Below, piece after piece: positions 46,612-56,779 of a stretch of 64,000 nt of DNA. Position 1 is the stretch's first letter. Each line of letters starts with the position of its first letter. Source of the DNA: Papilionanthe hookeriana x Papilionanthe teres (lineage: Eukaryota > Streptophyta > Magnoliopsida > Asparagales > Orchidaceae). Under the pieces are notes generated by a model, which made no database searches, had not been told where the DNA came from, and saw nothing but the letters and a program-made list of their open reading frames with translations. The position numbers and the translations under genes were made by a program. Location: NCBI GenBank assembly GCA_022702705.1, contig CM040421.1, positions 310,001 to 374,000 of the forward strand, given 5' to 3'.

Positions 46612-48117
46612 TGGCAGGGCAGTGATGTGTAACTTTATAAGTGTTAACAAGTGTAAAAATAAATATTCAATAATAGCAAAGTTACCCCTTATCAACGCAA
46701 GTATACGTATCGTTCAAGTAATACAGGGCTCTAATGGAGTCCTAGATATCGATCACACAGGGAAGTTTAAAGATTACAAACTATTACAGCAGTTAAAATA
46801 ACTATCTAGTAAACGTAAATAAAGAACAATTATACTAAATTCTACTACTAATCTTGAAATGAGAAGTTGCAATATAGAAAAGTATATCTCCCCTTGTTAA
46901 GAGAATTAAACGGATAATTAAATTAGTTTGAATTATATTATGCCAAATAGGAGCATTCTTATTCTTTACCCTTTGGTCCAGGCATAAAGAACTTTGACTA
47001 ATCCTATGCTTAGTTATTGAATCTGCGGCTAGGCTGGGAGGATACCAGCTCTCACTTTGGAGCTCCCACGTTCCCCTCGCCTGAGGGCTAACATCTACAC
47101 TTCAGCACCCAAATGATAGGATCGAATTGAGGATTTTAGTCTATCACTCCAAAATCTCCAATTCTACACCCGATGAATATTATTTCCCTATTTATTTGCA
47201 CCCTCCTTTTAAGGACTTTGACCTCCCCAAATCTTGGATGTAATCTTTACTTTAGTTGTGAAATTAACATATTTTAACAGATCAATTGGCCAGATTGAAA
47301 GTAAATTAAGTTTTAAGTAAAAAGATTATCACATTTTTTATTGAATATTTTAGGCACAACTAATTCAAATTTCCATTTCACAAAATCTCAAAACAAAGAG
47401 AAAGACTGAAAAGACTACTCAGAATGCATAGGAAGAATAACACAAAACTTGGATTTCATATAAAATCAAAGTTACATAATAGTAAACACAACTTTTCTTG
47501 AATTTTCCCCCCAAGCAAACTCCTTGAAGTTCCTTTGACTCTTCCTTCTTGTACAACGCACTCAACTAAACTCACTTACTCACTATTAAACTCTCTAGGA
47601 CACACTGGACACACCTATACACACTTTGATGACACTTTGAAGACACCGAAGACACTAAAAAAATACACACTTTTCAGCCTAAATTCATTCTGTTTTAAAG
47701 AGAGAAATATTTCCAAAGGTTGCTTAAGCACCTCTTCAAAAAGCATCCATATTCGATGAATCTTTCTTAAACCGACCTTCTCACCATCGGCAGGCTTCTA
47801 CAACATGGGCCAACTGCTAAGGATCGCTGTCGGCTGGCTCGATCTCGCCGTCAGCGAGCTCCTTTATAATTTATTTGTATGCTCTCGAGAAAAACACGCC
47901 GTCGGCGGCCTATTCCTCGTCGTCAGCGGCCAATATCAACTTTTGTCTCTTTTGGTCCTTTTTGTTCTAGATTCACTCATTTTCTCATCTTTTTGCTCCA
48001 TTACCTGTAAATCTTCATACCTGCAACAAAACATAGAAAATACCTTTCTTTAAAGTGAATATTATCAAAATTAAAGTAAAATCGGTATGAATTTCTCAAT
48101 ATATTTTTCTTTGGTCA
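46612..48117 (-). repeat. 5' LTR of element A (1506 bp)
   Basis: On the minus strand it starts TGACCAAAGA and ends CCCTGCCA. It is related to the LTR of C (CAAGTATACGTATCGTTCAAGTAAT block, CACCTCTTCAAAA block), but a different subfamily. Dyads at 47780-47931. A weak TATA-like TTTAAAAC near 47693. Its pair is left of the window. Confidence 0.78.
47780..47931 (-). promoter_or_regulatory. Dyads in LTR of element A
   Basis: Copies of the CCGTCGGCGG/CGTCAGCG type: CACCATCGGCAGG, GCTGTCGGCTGGC, CTCGCCGTCAGCGAG, CGCCGTCGGCGG, CGTCGTCAGCGG. CTCGCCGTCAGCGAG is identical to 494-508 upstream of ORF-b. They lie upstream of the TATA-like site. Confidence 0.55.
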
Positions 48118-48538
48118 CATATCTTTAATAATAATCCAAAAGGCGCCTTGGTGTCTCCTCAAATCATGTCCCGATTCAACGTATCCACCAAAAGATGCAT
48201 CCCTTCATTCAAATTTTCCGCCCATGGGAAGTTAAATAAGTCACCATCAATAGTTGTTTCAAACACCCCATGAAATTGGTGCCAAAAATAAAGAAAATTT
48301 GATTTTTAACTGTGGCAACTAAGCCTCGACCAGGCAGCACTTAGCCGCCAAGGTCCAATTTTTCATTTTTTATTTTTTATTTTTGCTCTAAATTTGATCC
48401 AATTTTACTCCATTCATCATAATCACTCATTTTCATTATACCTGTAAGAAAAACACAAATACCTTCCATTACAGTGCAATATCTTCAAAAATATGTATAA
48501 AAATGTGCATAAAAACACTATATATTTTATGTGTATCA
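48118..48538 (-). repeat. 3' LTR of element D, U3 fragment
   Basis: On the minus strand it starts TGATACACATAAAATATATA right after the PPT. It stops where the LTR of A begins. 421 bases remain, with a dyad pair (48312-48351). Similar to the U3 start of C and A LTRs. Confidence 0.75.
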
Positions 48539-48578
48539 AAAATCCCCAAACTTAAAAGGTTACTTGTCCACAAGTAAC
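48539..48578 (-). other. PPT and adjacent hairpin of element D
   Basis: Minus strand AGTTTGGGGATTTT before the LTR. GTTACTTG-TCCA-CAAGTAAC at 48559-48578 has the same stem as in element C, with one loop base changed. Confidence 0.75.
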
Positions 48579-50113
48579 TCTTAATCATATAGAAAATTTT
48601 AGCATGTAAATTATGTAATGAGTTTCTTAGGAAGATAACAAAATTTTGTTCTAGAAATGTAATAGTCCAATTTAGAAAAAATTTTAGTAATTAAGAACAA
48701 CATAAAGTTTATAAAGTTCTTAGGTAAAGGTTAATGTAAAATATAGTTTCCTATCTAATTAAGAAATATTTGTAAATTCTTCAAAATATTGGATTCACAC
48801 ATTTATTTTTTTCACTTAAAAATCTTTATTTAAAAATAATTTTACTTACAATATTATAACCTTAAGCTTAAGATTTTCTTAGAACTTATATCTTATACTC
48901 TAGGTATGAAACCAATTTTTGATTAGGCCTTTAAATCCTCAAGCTTCTCCTTCCTTCTTACATACCATTTTTCTTCTTTTTTTTCTCTTTTTCCTTTTTC
49001 TCTTTCTTTTTCTTTTCTTTTTCTTTTCTTCTCTTTTTTTTTCTTTTTATAAGGCAATGATTACTATATCTGGATAGAACTTTAATGATTTTGAATTCCA
49101 CCTTTCTATTTAAAATAAAGATCTGATATACATCTTTCACTTAAAAATCATAATAATAGTTTTTAAAAATTATTCTTCAATAAAGAAATTTAAGTTTTGA
49201 AGAATAAAAGTCGAATCTTCTATTTATCTAAAAATACCAAATTTCTTACTAAAGATAGTTAAACAATATTTAACACTTCGTTACTAAGAAAATTTTAACT
49301 TTAAATTTTTCATTGTTACTAAAAAAATTTTAACTAAATTCTCTTATTCATTTCTATATTAAATATTTTGTTCCCCTAATATAACTTCATATACACAATT
49401 GTTTTCAATAAAAAATCAAATTAATTTTATGTTTTCTTGAGAAAAAATAAAATTTTAGGTTTTTGAAAAAAAAAATTATGTTTTTAAAATTCTCCCTAAA
49501 CTTTAATTTTTAGTTAGGATAAAACATTTAAGCCTAAGAAATGATACATGGGTGAGAATTAAAAACTAAAATAACATGCTTGCAGTAATCTTAATATCCT
49601 AAATATGAAAGTATAACAATTTAAAAATATGAGTAAAAAGAAATCAAATTCAATTTTTTTTTAGTTTTTCATTAAATGGAAATTCAAAATTTCAACGAAC
49701 TTCTACAATAGTGGAGGTTTTCAAAGCAAATACATGCCAACTGAAAATAACTGAAATCACACTAATATTAGATAACAAATGGTAGTAGATTTTGAATTGT
49801 TTTAAATATGCAATTTTAAACAATAGTTTTTAATAGTGTTCCAAATTCTCCTAACAATTTTGGAATTAAAGTACACACTATAAAAACTCTGACACAACAT
49901 AACATTAAAACATTTACTACTACACAAATATCACACAAAACAACATATAGAATATCAATCCAACACAGATACATCTGAATATGCAAAAATAGTCTAACTA
50001 TAATAAGCCTATTAGCAGAGTTCACACAACAAACACAATATCAAAATAAATCAACAGACATAACATACATCAACTCATCAAAAAAAACAACAATAAAACA
50101 TAAATCAAATCAA
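48579..50113 (-). other. 3' untranslated region of element D
   Basis: AT-rich, no coding frame. 48966-49048 is a pyrimidine run on the plus strand (purine-rich in element sense), at the same place as 23781-23860 in C. Nothing else recognised. Confidence 0.6.
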
Positions 50114-51264
50114 CTAATCATCCTCATCATCATCATCATCTTGCTCGTTCCAATCTCTGGATGGCACATAAGGTATGTAGAATGAATGAGGGGGCATCTC
50201 AACACTCATATCACCTCTGATCAATCTATCCAAATAATGCTAATAATTCTCCTCATATTCATCATGTTTAACAATATATTTTTCCATATTATCCATTTGA
50301 CCATCCATGTCTCTAACATGCTCACGAGTAAGACTCACCTCCTTCAGAATCTTTCTTAACAAACCAGTCTGTGAATCTCTAGATGATGAAGCTCTCGAAG
50401 TAGTAGCATGGGAAGTAGAAGCAGTAGAAGAAAAAGTAGAAGCAGTAGAAGTTCTACCAAATCCACCTCTCCAGCCAAACTCTGAATGTACAGTGTAAGC
50501 TCCAACGTTTACACTGGTAATTAGTTTTAAAGGCTGAAGGACCTCTTCCCAAATTTCAAATTTCACTCCAGATTGTTCATATAATGAATGGATCAAGGAA
50601 GGAAATCCCATACCTGCAGTAGTGATAGATCTGGCACAATTCAAAATGTAATCATAAATGATTGCTCCAATATCTATAGGCTTCTCTTGCTGAATGCAAT
50701 AGTTCAGAACAGCTCTCTCCCTTGTAACTTTACTAGTATGGCTTGAAGGAAACATCTTAGATGAGATAAAATAATGCCATGCTTTAGAAATTGCATTTAA
50801 CTTAGAGGCTTGAAAATTTACTCTTCTATCATTTGTGATCTTCCATAAACCTCTTCCGTCTGTCAGAAATTTCATAATCTCATCTAACTTTCCCTCAGTA
50901 GGATGATAGTTCGAGTAAAAACAAAACATATCAGGAGACAGTCAAAAAAGACATTGATTACCGCAGATGTAAAGTGTACTTCTTGCCTTCTCACCATCAC
51001 CAAATTTTCTTCTGCTGTAGGAAAGTTTGCATAAAACTCTCTGACCACAAAAACAACAGCAATAGCGGAGAAGCAGCAATAATTTTCCCAATTCCTTTTA
51101 GCAATCATCTCTTCAATAATTTCTCTTGGCTTACTAAACACAAGTTCTGGAATCAATTTACGTGACTATAGTGCATCAGCGTAACGTTCCTCAGCCCTTG
51201 CACTAACAAATTTGTCAGAAATGAATCTCATCTTTTCTCTCGAGCACTTTGACTTTGGAGCCAT
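50114..51264 (-). pseudogene. Element D ORF-b: PF20167-like protein, broken
   Basis: ATG at 51264 (M-A-P-K-S-K-C-S-R-E-K), a stop near 51172, then MIPELVFSKPREIIEEMIAK, CCFSAIAVVFVVREFYANFP and VRRQEVHFTSAVIN. A frameshift near 50930 leads to 229 residues: WHYFISSKMFPSSHTSKVTR, RAVLNYCIQQEKPIDIGAII and FPSLIHSLYEQSGVKFEIWE. A Ser/Thr-rich linker, a heptad-like tail (LKEVSLTREHVRDMDGQMDN) and, after a stop at 50240, an Asp-rich end at 50114 complete it. The pattern is that of the PF20167 'putative plant transposon protein'. Its biochemical role is unknown. Follows ORF-a and a dyad cluster. Confidence 0.7.
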
Positions 51265-52007
51265 TTCTAAAATTTCTTGAAAAATTCACCATAAATTCCA
51301 AAATCAAACTAAACTTGCTAAATTAACTTCCAAAAGTAATTTCCACTAAATCCAAGTAATTTCTCATCCTTTTCCTCAAATTTTCACCATGAATAGTGAT
51401 TTTAGGATTTTCCAAAATGTACTCAAAATACATGGGGAAAATCAAAAAATTTACTTAGGAGTAGTGCTCTTACCTTAATGAATCCAAATCTAACAATTTT
51501 TGTTGAAATCGGCCTTCAAATGATCAAAAATGTTGATGCCCTAGGCTCCTTTTTGCGAAAGTTAGAGGTTGAAGATGATAGGTAAGTTAAAAATGGTGAT
51601 TTTCGGGTTTTAACTACTGAAAACCAATTTTCGCGAACCGACGCCTAAGCGTGAGGCCTTCGGCGCTTAGCCGCAAAATCTGGCACTTAAGCGCCGACAA
51701 TCTGGTGCTTAGCCGCCAGTGCAAAGATTTTCACAATTAAGAAAATGCACTAAACCACTTAGTTAATCTCCCTTAATCTCCTCAAAATAATTGTCTCTTA
51801 CTCAATAATCTCCAATACTCCAATTTCAAACTTTAATATCCATCAATTCCAATTAAATTTCACACAAACACAAACTTATATTCATTAAAAACAAACCACA
51901 CTTAATAAAAACTAAAAATTTATATCCAAACAATTTGGATGAAATTACATGAATACAAACGGACTCAATAAGCATAATGATAAGTTTACATCACTAAGAT
52001 GTAACAA
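51265..52007 (-). other. Leader of element D ORF-b, with dyads and possible splice donor
   Basis: Dyads at 51639-51722 (ACGCCTAAGCGT, CGGCGCTTAGCCGC, GGCACTTAAGCGCC, GGTGCTTAGCCGCC). In element sense, ATTAAGGTAAGAGC near 51470-51483 looks like a 5' splice site and is matched by GGTAAGAGC in A's leader. 51723-52007 is plain AT-rich spacer. Confidence 0.45.
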
Positions 52008-52520
52008 TCAAATATTAAAGTGCAACAGATCACAAATATAAAATAGTAAACACTTTAAAACATCCAACACATAAAACATAAAATACTCAAAACAAACCAC
52101 AAGATAAAACCAACATTTAATTCCACTCTCCAGTAGGTGGAATATATCCAGAACCACTATTATTTCCATTTGACCCTTATGGAATATAAATCGATAGAAA
52201 GGACGATGATGGAACACTCTTACATCTTCTTCTTCTAACCACTTATTCTTCAGAAACATGGCCTTTTCTGCTTCTTCCACGTGACTTGTATGATTGAATT
52301 ACATTTTGAGTTGTCATCCCATGTGCTCCAAATGTACATTAGTTTCAATGATCTTTGCTTCGATTAAAGTCACTCGGGCTTCGATATTTGCAATCTTTTT
52401 TGCAATTCCCTAAATACTAACAACAAGAAATCCATTGAATAACTCTTTAGCATTATCACTAATAAACTTACTCTTGTCAGACTCCTCTTTCTTCTTGATC
52501 TCATTCACCCAGGAAGACAT
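52008..52520 (-). pseudogene. Element D ORF-a: small coiled-coil protein
   Basis: ATG at 52520 (M-S-S-W-V-N-E-I-K-K-K-E-E-S), chosen because a TATA box lies 89-96 bases upstream. It then has KSKFISDNAKELFNGFLVVS, a stop, a coil (IANIEARVTLIEAKIIETNV, HLEHM) and, after another stop, VEEAEKAMFLKNKWLEEEDV and FHHRPFYRFIF. Sequence after about 52150 is less likely coding. It shares FNGF and KNKW with C and YRPFYNLF with A. No PF20167-like core. Function unknown. Confidence 0.5.
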
Positions 52521-52608
52521 GATGCACTCAAAACACTCTTCTTAAGACTCAAAAATGAAAATAGGACTTGGGGTAAGTGTTATTCTTAATCCAGGGCCTT
52601 TTTATAGA

Positions 52609-52616
52609 CTTTAGAA
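52609..52616 (-). promoter_or_regulatory. TATA box upstream of ORF-a, element D
   Basis: The minus strand reads AGTCTATAAAAAGGCCC, a strong TATA match 89-96 bases before ATG 52520 and about 105 bases after the dyads at 52723-52764. It suggests a separate promoter for the 3' genes. Confidence 0.5.
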
Positions 52617-52722
52617 GTGCATAATCCCACCCTTTAATGTTTAAAAACTCCAAAATAACTTCCAAAACCACTTTCCCATGATCTAGGCTTCTAGAACCTC
52701 ATTTATCACATGTTTCATAACT

Positions 52723-52764
52723 CCGGCGCCTAAGCGCCAACTAGGCGGTGCTTAGCAGCCAGTG
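52723..52764 (-). promoter_or_regulatory. Dyad pair upstream of ORF-a, element D
   Basis: CCGGCGCCTAAGCGCCAA then GGCGGTGCTTAGCAGCC; the first contains GGCGCCTAAGCGCC. Same pair layout as in C. Confidence 0.5.
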
Positions 52765-52940
52765 CTCAATTTAGCACAGGTTTGTCTAATGTCCAAAATT
52801 TCATTCTGATTCCTCTAAGTCATAAAATAAGGTCAAATGAACACTACTATAATATAAAACTCCAAAATACTACCACCAAAACATAAAAACAAACGAAACA
52901 AAGCACATAAAGCAAACATAAAGCAAAGCACGCCGATAAA

Positions 52941-52988
52941 TATGGGTTTCCTCCCAGAAAGCGCTTGATTTAACGTCTTCATCCTGAC
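52941..52988 (-). ncRNA. Conserved post-integrase hairpin motif, element D
   Basis: The minus strand includes TCTGGGAGGAAACCCATA (stem TGGG/CCCA) with upstream GACGTTAAATCAAGCGC. It begins just after the integrase stop at 53000. Matches A and C. Confidence 0.45.
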
Positions 52989-52999
52989 AAACCTAGAAC

Positions 53000-54205
53000 T
53001 CATTCTAAGTGACCCAACATCAGATTCTCATCAGATTTAAGTTGATCGAATGAAAAATAAGGTTTAATTCTATGACCATTAACTTTAAATATTTTTCCAG
53101 TCTTAGAATCTTGAATATCCACAGCTCCATAGGAATAAACTTTTATCACAATATATGGACCCATCCACCTGGACTTAAATTTTCCAGAAAAAATTCTCAA
53201 TCTGGCATTACACAGCAAAACTTTTTGTCTTGGCATAAGATTTTTAGTAAGAATCTTCCGATCATACCATAACTTCATCTTTTCCTTATAAATTTTAGCA
53301 TTTTCATAAGATTCATTCCTTATCTCTTCAAGCTCATTTAATTGCAATAATCTCTTTTCAGCAGCATCCTTCAAATTATAATTGAACTCTTTAATAGCCC
53401 AATATGCTTTATGCTTAAGTTCAATAGGCAAATGATAAGCTTTTCTAAAAATCAGCCTATATGAGGACATTCCTATAGGGGTTCTGTAGGCAGTCCTATA
53501 GACCCACAAAGCATAATCCAGTTTGATTGACCAGTCTTTTATGTTTGGATTAACAGTCTTTTCCAATATTCTTTTAATTTCACGATTGAATAATTCAACC
53601 AAACAACTTGTCTGAGGATGATTAGCAGTTGCAATGCAATGATTTATATGATATTTCTTTGCTAACTTCTCAATAATCACATTTTTGAAATGACTTCCCC
53701 CATCTGTTATGATTACTCTTAGTATTCCAAATCCGCAAAATATATTATTTCTTAAAAACTTTGCAACACCTTGAGCATCACATCAAGGTAAAGCAACAAC
53801 TTCAATCTATTTGGAAACATAATCTACTGCTATCAAAATATAAACATTTCCGAAAGATTGTGTAAATGGACCAATGAAATCTAATCCCCAAATATCAAAT
53901 ATTTCAACTTCCAACATATAATTGAGGGACATTTCATTTCTTCTAGAAATATTGCCTACACCCTGATATCTATCACAATTTTTAATATAAGCATTCACAT
54001 CCTAAAAAATTGTAGGCCAATAAAATCCAGATTGTAAGATTTTATATGCAGTTTTTTCAACTCCAAAATGTCCCCCATTATCAGAATCATGACATTTTTG
54101 AATAATTTCATAAGTCTCTTCCAAAGGTATACATCTTTGAATTATAAGGTCCTTTTCATTATTTATATAAAAATGGGTCATCCCAAAAATAAGTCTTAGC
54201 ATCAA
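53000..54205 (-). pseudogene. Element D integrase
   Basis: 54205-54002: zinc-binding start (RCIPLEETYEIIQKCHDSDN, GGHFGVEKTAYKIL). 53998-53807: AYIKNCDRYQGVGNISRRNE, where the family CxxC is C-D-R-Y (second Cys lost), and FDIWGLDFIGPF (first Asp). Stops, then VIITDGGSHFKN (second Asp). 53680-53000 is open for 226 residues: IATANHPQTSCLVELFNREI (Glu), WVYRTAYRTPIGMSSYRLIF and the C-terminal KVLLCNARLRIFSGKFKSRW, GAVDIQDSKTGKIFKVNGHR. The catalytic acids are all readable; the gene is broken by stops. Confidence 0.84.
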
Positions 54206-54645
54206 ACAAAAATTTCTTCTTTTCCTGGTATGTCAAACCATAGGGTATAATATTACTGACAATAAAGTTTACTATGTCGGCATACCACGGAACACGCCAC
54301 TCATTAACAGTGAATAATTTTTCATCAGGAAAATGTTCATTAATTTCTTCAGCATCACAGAGAGATTTTTCATTTTCAAGCCTGAACAAATGATCAACAA
54401 TTTGATTATCGGAACCCTTCCTATCTATTATCTTAAAATCAAATTCTTGCAAAAGAAGAATCCATCTAATAAATCTCAGCTTCACATCCTTCTTCATCAT
54501 TAAATATTTGATAGCAGAATGATCAGTAGGCAGCACACATTTAGTTCCAATTAATTATGATCGAAATTTATCAAAGACAAATACTATATCTAATAACTCT
54601 TTCTCGGTAGTGGTATAATTAATTTGAGCTTTATTAAGAGTTTTA
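54159..54645 (-). pseudogene. Element D RNase H, second part
   Basis: Resumes after solo LTR E: SKTLNKAQINYTTTEKELLD, a stop near 54557, LPTDHSAIKYLMMKKDVKLR, RWILLLQEFDFKIIDRKGSD, NQIVDHLFRLENE, then the join to integrase (WYADIVNFIVSNIIPYG). Confidence 0.78.
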
Positions 54646-54650
54646 CTAGC
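54646..54650. repeat. Left target-site duplication of solo LTR E (CTAGC)
   Basis: Exact match to 61935-61939. Confidence 0.92.
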
Positions 54651-56779
54651 TGTTGACCTCATTTTTGATGAGGTCTTCTCTTCTTCTCTTTAGTACTTAG
54701 GATCTAGCCTTAGGCTTTTCCTTTGACTATCTTAGAGGACTAGAATTGGGACCCACCTTTTAGAAATTCAAACCACTTCTTAACTCCCCGCAAACTCCAA
54801 AAACTTGACTATAGACCCCTATTCACCTGAGGGTTGAAATCGAATGTGGAAGTTTAAAGGATGAGTTCCTATAGGACTCTTTGGCCTGTAGACTACCCCA
54901 GGTGGCCTCGGTGCAGTGAAGGGGCCGACTTACACACACACTACACTTATACACTACACTTTCACACACTTCCTAAAACTACACCCATACCTAACTCGAC
55001 CTCCTAACTCATGTAGGTGATTCACATGGATGATCCTTAACCCCTAAGCCCTTGCGTAAGAGGGTTAGGAACAACATAGTGAATGCCTCAAATGGGTCCC
55101 TTCATGGCTCATATGGGCTTGATATGGCTTCATGGCTCAACCAAAATGACTTCTTTCCACTTACATCCACCTAATCTTCAATTTCCCAAATTTTCAATTT
55201 TTGACCCCCGGGACCCTACACCCGCTTAGCTACCCAAAACCCCCGAAATTACCCAAATTTCTCAAAAATTTCCAAATTATCCAAAATTCTCCAAAATCAT
55301 TCCCAAACATTTCCACATCACTTAAATTGATCATCCATACCCAAAAATACCAAAAATTCCAAGAAAACCTCCCAATACCCTCCAAATACCCAAAATACCC
55401 CTCTTGGCCAAAAAATCCAAAAATTCAGAAAATTCCCCGAAAATTTCAGAAAATCCCAAATATTCCCAATTTCATTTTGTCCAACTACACCATGGGCCAA
55501 TTTTGTCAATTTACCCTACTTTTGTCAAAACCCCCAATTTGACCCATTTTAACCCAAAGTGAACCCAATGTCAAACCAAACCCACCCAATTGACCCAAAT
55601 TCTGGTCCAATTCAATTCTAAACTTCAATTCAACATTCCCAACACCAATATAGGCCAAATCCAAGTCCAATTTGATTGACATTTGGATCCAATTTCACTT
55701 TTGGACTTAAAGCCCAATTTGGACCCATGACCCAAACCTAACCCAAACTCACCCAATTCAACTCCAATTAACCCCAAATCTTTTCTAAATCTTCCTTAAC
55801 ATTCCCACAAACAAAAAACTAACATGATTTGCCCAAAATTTAGACCCAAATCCCACTCAAATTCAACCCAAAGCTAAAAGGCCTATTTTTGACCTAAACC
55901 CAAACCTAACCCAAATGAACCCAAACCCCAAAATCAAAGCCCAACCAAAGTCAAAACCTCTTTGAAACACTCCCATAAACATTTCTCAACATTGATTTTA
56001 CATCAATTTCAACCCTAGCCCAACATTGGCCCAACTTGGCCTACTTTGACCCATATAGGCCCACTTACCAAATAAACCCAAATACAAACCAATTCAACTC
56101 CAAATCACACCAAATTGACTCCAAGCCCTTCATAGAACATCCCTAAACCAATTATGACATTTATTTGACAAAGTCCTTCATAAAATCTTCTCCCAAACGC
56201 CCATCCTAAAATCAAAAAGCCCATTCCCCTTAAACTTTCCTAAAAGCCCACTTCACCACATTCAAAAGCCCAAATCCATCCAAAGCCCACATGGCACTTT
56301 CCCTCATCATCCATTTAATCAAAATCACCCCTAAGTTTCAAAATCATCAATTAAACCATTCCAAATCAAGCTTCATGCAAATTTTCACCAAAATATCCAA
56401 AATTCTTAAAACCCATTTTTATGAAATTGACCCGACCTTTTCCCAAGCCGAATGGAGCCATGAAGCCATGCACAAGCCATATGCGAAGCCATGGCGGCCA
56501 CTTTACACATCACCATGTCATTTTTGGCAAAAGGAGGGAGTCCTTTAATGATTCCCTTAAGGGTGATTTAGCCACTTCCATGACTCCACTAAACCATGCT
56601 TAAGCTTAATGGTACTTGGATGGTGACCCTTCCCCACTAATTAAGCTGACCCAAACCACTTTATCTTCAGCCCAAGCTAGCCATGGGAAGGTGCACCCAA
56701 CCCATTTGCATGGGTTGACCAAAATGAGCCAAAATGACCCCTTTCTACTTTGATTCAACCACTTTACACATGTCAAACC

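Larger units (their letters stand above)
1..48117 (-). mobile_element. Element A: Athila-like Ty3/gypsy retrotransposon, split by element B
   Basis: Read right to left: 5' LTR 48117-46612, tRNA-Asp primer site 46605-46588, gag 46487-45308, linker and protease 45307-44046, RT and start of RNase H 44061-42895. After the 38.6-kb element B come the rest of RNase H and integrase (4320-2624), ORF-a (2140-931) and the first codons of ORF-b (144 to the edge). The 3' LTR is outside the window. The two halves join at matching RNase H sequence with a near-perfect 5-bp duplication, which shows they are one element. The 203-residue RT core at 43848-43237 has no stop; other genes are broken. Confidence 0.88.

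Noticed and set aside
46612..48538. A and D as a tandem pair sharing one LTR
   Set aside because: Two separate LTR starts are visible, TGACCAAAG at 48117 and TGATACAC at 48538, with different sequence. Insertion of A into D's LTR fits better.
494..52764. GC-rich palindromes as CRISPR repeats or recombination sites
   Set aside because: Plant nuclear DNA; no regular spacer arrangement and no cas or recombinase genes.
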